The notes below the pieces were generated by a model. The model had not been told where the DNA came from and did not search any database. It was given only the letters and a program-made list of their open reading frames with translations. From JBBQVS01 sp963792705 (lineage in GTDB: Bacteria; Chloroflexota; Ktedonobacteria; Ktedonobacterales; Ktedonobacteraceae), in NCBI GenBank assembly GCA_963792705.1, contig CAWBXD010000013.1, forward strand, positions 558,001 to 622,000: a stretch of DNA of 64,000 nucleotides, read 5' to 3'. Positions 60,210 to 64,000 of the stretch are shown in pieces (the first letter of the stretch is position 1; every line of letters starts with the position of its first letter). The translations under genes and the position numbers were made by a program.

Positions 60210-62981
60210 TTATGCGCGAATTTCTTCGAGCATGGATAGGTTTACGAATAGGTCACAGCTTTGGCGCAAGGTTGCGGACATGGCCTCGTCAAAGGCCGCC
60301 ACTTCGACGCGCACACCGTGATCGGAACAGTAGTCAAGCACGGGCATGAAGTCGCTGTCGCCACTGACGAGGACGATGCAGTCAACCGCGCCACCATCGA
60401 CGATACGCACGATATCCATACATAGGTCAAGGTCAAGGTCGGCCTTTTTCGCGCCACTGGCAAAGGTTTTGTAGTTCTTCGTAGTGATGCGATAGCCAAG
60501 ACCTTTTACCGCTGTCAAGAACATCTGCTCATCGCCAGGTTGTGGGCTAGTTGGGCAGTAGGCATGTGCTCGTATCAGGCGGCGGTTGCCACGTAAGAAG
60601 TCGAGCAGTTTCCCAAAGTCGATGGCGATACGCTGTGTACGCGCCGAATAGAGCAGGTTAGCAACGTCAACGAAGACGCCGACACGTTCCGTCGAAGGGA
60701 ATGGTGGCAGCGAGACCGAGACGTTTGTCGGTGACTGGTTCGCACGTCGTAGCTCTGAAACCATGCGGTCCGTTTGTGTCTGAATGGCTTGTGACACGAT
60801 ATTGGCGAAATGGTTCATCGAGGCCGCAGGTAGCATTCCTTCAACGGCTCGTGTCTGATAAGGTGCGGCAGTGCGTTGTGGCTGTGACTCAGCGCGAGCG
60901 GTGCGTCCTTCGCGTGTTGTGATGACGCTTCCACGTGCTGGTGATGGCTCTGGTCCCATGAATGGACCGCTTTCCTCGTTGCCCTGGTTCATCTGTCCAA
61001 CGGTATAGCCCGATACGATGCTGTATGGGTTCGCTGGTGGTGTGGCAATCGGTGGACTATAAGGAGTCGTTGCAGGCTTCACAGGTGCGATGCTCTGCGC
61101 GGCTGGCATAATTGGCTGTGCTGGTGCAAGCGGCGCGGCAACTGGCTGTGCAACTGGTTGTGTTCCGTTGGTCGCTGGCACGATCTCCTTTGCCACTAAT
61201 GCGGCAGGGGTAGGAGTAGGTGCGCGATGACGGCGGCGGCGGCGTGACGAGTTAGCCTTTTGCAGTTCCGCGTATTCCAACGGGGGCAGGTCCTCTGGCG
61301 CAACGTCTTCCACTTTGTCGTTCCCATTTACAAGGGCTGTGGCAATTTCCGCTACCGATGTGGGAGCAACGACAGGTGGTGTCACAACAGGTGGTGTCAC
61401 AACCGACTCTTTTTCATGCTGCTGACGCTCTGGACGGACGGGGCTATGCCGACGACGCCCTTGTTCCGTTGGAGTTGCGATAGTGCTTGTATTTTCCATG
61501 CTTTCAGGCTCTCCGCTCTGCTGTTCTGGTGAAATGGTTCCTACAGTACTCGTGGGGGGAGTGCTTACGGTAGGAGCCTTAAATGTGGGTGCTGGACTTT
61601 CCTCCACACGTGCAAAGGTTGGTGTTGGTTGCATCGCAGGTGGTGGAGTCAAAGCGGCACCATTGGTTGATGGAGCGGAAGTCACTGGCGCAGGTTTGCT
61701 GATTGGTGCCGATGGTGGCGGCGTTTGTAGCGTCTGTGCAGGTTTCGCTACCTGTGTCGCGGGACGGTCAAAGCGATAGCGACGTGCAGGCTTAGGCGTC
61801 TCTGTTGTCTGTTCAGGAGCAGGAGTTGTAACAGAAGCTTCCTGTGTTGCCGTAGCTGTCTCTGCTAATACAGGTGTTGCTGTCGTAGGAGTAGGAGTAG
61901 CAACGGATGCGGCTGTCTCGTCACGATGGCGCGTTACCGCGTGTCGTGTGGGACGTGGACGTAGAGCAGGACGAAGCAGAGGCGAGACAGGGCGTTCTGG
62001 CCGTTGTACCTCTGACGCTGTTTCCTGTGGAGTCTCCATAACTGCTGCGACCCTCTGATCTTCCTCGTTTATAGCTGCGTCGGCGAGTGATGGTGCATTG
62101 ACCTCAGCAACGTTGACAGTGGTTACTCCGTCGCCGCTTGGTATGAATGCTGACCCTTCGCCGAAGTCAACGGGAGGCAGTGCCTCTTCGAGTGAGATTG
62201 GCTGGTCTACGGCTACACTGTCTATTTCAGGCATGGCAAATTCCGCAAACTGTTCGGCTTGCGACTCTTGTAATGACGCGCTTATATCGGCTTCGGCCTG
62301 TGCCTCAGCTTGCGCCTGGGCCTGATGGAATTCTTCGATAAAGGATGTGAAGGGACGAACCTCCTCTTCGGTTGCCTCTGCCACAGGTGCGATTTCCGCG
62401 ATGACGGTTGCGCTTTCCTCTTCAAACACGGCGGATGCGACTACATCAACCGTTTCAGGCACAAACTGTTCGGCTTGAGCAGAAGATGCTATGACCTGCT
62501 CCTCGGCTGGTTGTGTTTGCTCTGCCGGGGCAATCTCTTGTGCTGAGGAGGTAGGCACCTCTACTGGCGTTTCTATGGCAGGAGCTTCTTCTTGCGTGGC
62601 AAGAGAATTTTCCTCGGTAGATGTTGTCGAAAGGCTATCCTCTTGTGCAGCAACGGGCTGTATATCTTGCTGTTGTTGCGCGGGTGCCTCTTGTGGTGAT
62701 GAGGTTTCCTCTTGGCCCGCTGAGATGTGCAGGTCCTCAGGGCTTACAAAGGTTGAAAGTTCTGGTATGGTCATACCGCTTTCTTCAGCAAAGGCAGTTG
62801 TTGCAACCTGAGCATCTTCTTCCGTAGAAGAGGTTTGCTCTGTTGAGAATGCATCATTCCTAGCTGCGTCTGCCACAGGCGTTTCGGTTTCGGGGGTGTG
62901 TTGTTGACCCGCAACGGTTTCATCAACGTTCTGTGCGTCGTATGACTCGTTGTGTTCGTGGTCGGTATGCTCTATTGTCAC
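60210..62981 (-). CDS. NYN domain (LabA/DUF88-like) protein with very long disordered N-terminus
   Basis: 923 residues. Only the last ~160 form a recognisable domain: GVFVDVANLLYSARTQRIAIDFGKLLDFL, DLDLDLCMDIVRIVDGGAVDCIVLVSGDSDFMPVLDYCSDHG and VEVAAFDEA, the PIN-like NYN nuclease fold with Asp clusters. The first ~750 residues are Ala/Pro/Thr/Glu/Gln-rich and appear disordered, with few conserved blocks. NYN proteins often cut RNA. GTG start at 62981 with GGAGAC six bases upstream. Single gene; next-door region upstream is empty. Confidence 0.87.
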   Translation of the reverse strand: MTIEHTDHEHNESYDAQNVDETVAGQQHTPETETPVADAARNDAFSTEQTSSTEEDAQVATTAFAEESGMTIPELSTFVSPEDLHISAGQEETSSPQEAPAQQQQDIQPVAAQEDSLSTTSTEENSLATQEEAPAIETPVEVPTSSAQEIAPAEQTQPAEEQVIASSAQAEQFVPETVDVVASAVFEEESATVIAEIAPVAEATEEEVRPFTSFIEEFHQAQAQAEAQAEADISASLQESQAEQFAEFAMPEIDSVAVDQPISLEEALPPVDFGEGSAFIPSGDGVTTVNVAEVNAPSLADAAINEEDQRVAAVMETPQETASEVQRPERPVSPLLRPALRPRPTRHAVTRHRDETAASVATPTPTTATPVLAETATATQEASVTTPAPEQTTETPKPARRYRFDRPATQVAKPAQTLQTPPPSAPISKPAPVTSAPSTNGAALTPPPAMQPTPTFARVEESPAPTFKAPTVSTPPTSTVGTISPEQQSGEPESMENTSTIATPTEQGRRRHSPVRPERQQHEKESVVTPPVVTPPVVAPTSVAEIATALVNGNDKVEDVAPEDLPPLEYAELQKANSSRRRRRHRAPTPTPAALVAKEIVPATNGTQPVAQPVAAPLAPAQPIMPAAQSIAPVKPATTPYSPPIATPPANPYSIVSGYTVGQMNQGNEESGPFMGPEPSPARGSVITTREGRTARAESQPQRTAAPYQTRAVEGMLPAASMNHFANIVSQAIQTQTDRMVSELRRANQSPTNVSVSLPPFPSTERVGVFVDVANLLYSARTQRIAIDFGKLLDFLRGNRRLIRAHAYCPTSPQPGDEQMFLTAVKGLGYRITTKNYKTFASGAKKADLDLDLCMDIVRIVDGGAVDCIVLVSGDSDFMPVLDYCSDHGVRVEVAAFDEAMSATLRQSCDLFVNLSMLEEIRA

Positions 62982-63588
62982 TTATGTCTCCAGTCTCATC
63001 CATGATGGACCGGAGCGTATTGTAATGTACGTCCTGTATGGGTTTCGATAGAGGTTCGATAGATCGTATCCTCTATTGGTTTAGCACCCTTTTCGGTTGA
63101 AGATATGCCGGGGCAAGTACCTACATGTCCCTCGCTGTTTTGGGTGGGACGCTGGGTATGCCACTCTCTTGATTGCGTTCAAGGCACGCAACGGGTTTTC
63201 GGGCTATGAGAGTATGCGCGTATCTCTACAAACGCACTGTCTATGTATGTATACGGCACGTCTGCTATGGCGAGCGTGCGTTCTCTCTTGCGCGAGCCGC
63301 GTTGTCAATGGGCGAGCGAGAAACGGGTAGGCCAACAGCCTGTTTGTTTCTGCGACCCCTCTCTTCTCCTGGGCAGTAGTCTTACACTACGCTCTCTTGC
63401 GAGTTGGTCCGATCATGTTTTTATCTACGCCGTTATTTTCATAAGCTTGCCATACACCCCCACCGAACGGCGGAACACGGGCGTGTACGGGACAGAGAGA
63501 AGATATTCATCCTCTGTCTCTACTATAAGAGGTGCAGTATGAGTATTGGTTGCACACAGAGTAGACTTGTGCGGTCCAATCCCCTGCC
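62982..63588. other. 607-base region without a recognisable gene
   Basis: Between the NYN gene and the broken gene at the right edge. Small ORFs (up to 99 codons, plus strand) look like noise, with no family pattern. I searched by eye for RNase P RNA, tmRNA, SRP RNA and tRNA features and found none. A TACAAT hexamer lies upstream of the NYN start on the minus strand, so the promoter is probably here. The rest is unexplained. Confidence 0.6.
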
Positions 63589-64000
63589 CTAATTCAGAAT
63601 GTCTATCATTGCGAATACGGTACGCTCGGTATAACTTGCCATGTTGCGACGATGCACAGTATGGCAGTCACTTTTGAGAGGACCGCGAGTATTGCTAGTA
63701 TCCAGTACTAGCACCGGATAAAAAAGACCAATAGCGAGAAGAACGACACGTTCTGGGCGAGCGAGTAAACCAACGTTGCACTCGATGCCTAACCCTTCTG
63801 CACGAGCTTTGGTGTTAGCAAACTAAAAGGGAGCCGACAGTGACGATATGGGTGAATGAGATCATCCATATGTGCTCATGCGACGTAGGCCATAACACAT
63901 CTCGGAAGTTCGCGGGTCGCTGCAATGTGTACCAGAGCAACCCGAACAGGATAGTACTCTCCGAATAGCGGTCTAGCGTCGAGTCTTAAAAGGCTCCAAA
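63589..64000 (-). pseudogene. CDP-alcohol phosphatidyltransferase, broken
   Basis: Continues past the right edge. Read on the minus strand: FGAF-stop-DSTLDRYSES, where the family has G-x-x-LDSxxDRxxD, then LLWYTLQRPANF...TVGSLLV in one frame, and (A)NTKARAEGLGIECNVGLLARPERVVLLAIGL...FAMIDILN in another. So there is a TAA at 63986-63988 replacing an expected Leu codon, and one extra base near 63818-63822. The stop is at 63589-63591. It would be a PgsA/archaetidylinositol-type enzyme of phospholipid synthesis. Either a recent pseudogene or two sequence errors. Confidence 0.8.

Noticed and set aside
62982..63588. RNase P RNA, tmRNA or SRP RNA
   Set aside because: No conserved core segments (for example GAGGAAAGTCC) on either strand.

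Overview
The window looks like the chromosome of a Ktedonobacteria-like member of the Chloroflexota: a single-copy housekeeping backbone at roughly even base composition, strong TTGaca/TATAAT-type promoters, sigma/HTH families and 'EXLDI', DUF6909- and DUF6671-like proteins that I associate with that group, and many gene-poor gaps filled with dispersed palindromes. This assignment is inference from protein flavour, not a database match. No rRNA, tRNA or CRISPR array was found.

Layout. 1-5540 is the ribosomal/transcription cluster tuf(partial)-rpmG-secE-nusG-rplK-rplA, a terminator, a strong promoter and an L10 leader, then rplJ-rplL and rpsO. 5541-12630 carries pnp (with an RGG-like tail and an apparent non-AUG start), a family-4 uracil-DNA glycosylase, an L,D-transpeptidase, a zinc-ribbon coiled-coil protein and radC. 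12630-25233 holds lon, an acyl-ACP thioesterase, a large DUF6909-like protein, a winged-helix regulator, icd with two small followers, a TcmP-like protein and a YihY-type membrane protein. 25397-28628 is a compact operon: metallo-hydrolase, M50 protease, HD-domain protein, scpA. 28756-31239 is a drug-type ABC exporter whose permease gene is frameshifted, then an EXLDI protein. 31489-45362 mixes galU, an SbcD-like nuclease, a MarR/YceI divergent pair with visible operators, DUF4395-thioredoxin, gpsA, short-chain dehydrogenases, an alpha-dioxygenase-like heme enzyme and a sigma/HTH pair. 45642-48468 has a radical SAM/SPASM enzyme flanked by a 17-codon ORF and a small zinc-ribbon protein, and facing an epimerase. 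52043-55837 is a complete ECF-type importer (S, small membrane protein, double ATPase, T). 57003-62981 has an acyl-CoA synthetase, a BMP-type lipoprotein with a structured leader, and a NYN protein with a very long disordered N-terminus. The last 412 bases are a broken CDP-alcohol phosphatidyltransferase gene.

Two features run across the whole window. First, many transcription units end in exceptionally long near-perfect inverted repeats (22-33 bp stems, each of different sequence), often shared by convergent genes; some are 50-68 bp palindromes with almost no loop. Second, a dispersed palindromic repeat family bounded by GTAGGGACC...GGTCCCTAC occurs about a dozen times, mainly between 27 and 52 kb, in two arm types plus hybrids. 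One copy lies in frame inside the HD-domain gene and adds about 29 residues, and another supplies the stop codon of scpA. These in-frame palindromes, the candidate structured leader of the lipoprotein gene and the radical SAM locus with its micro-ORF are the most promising undescribed items.
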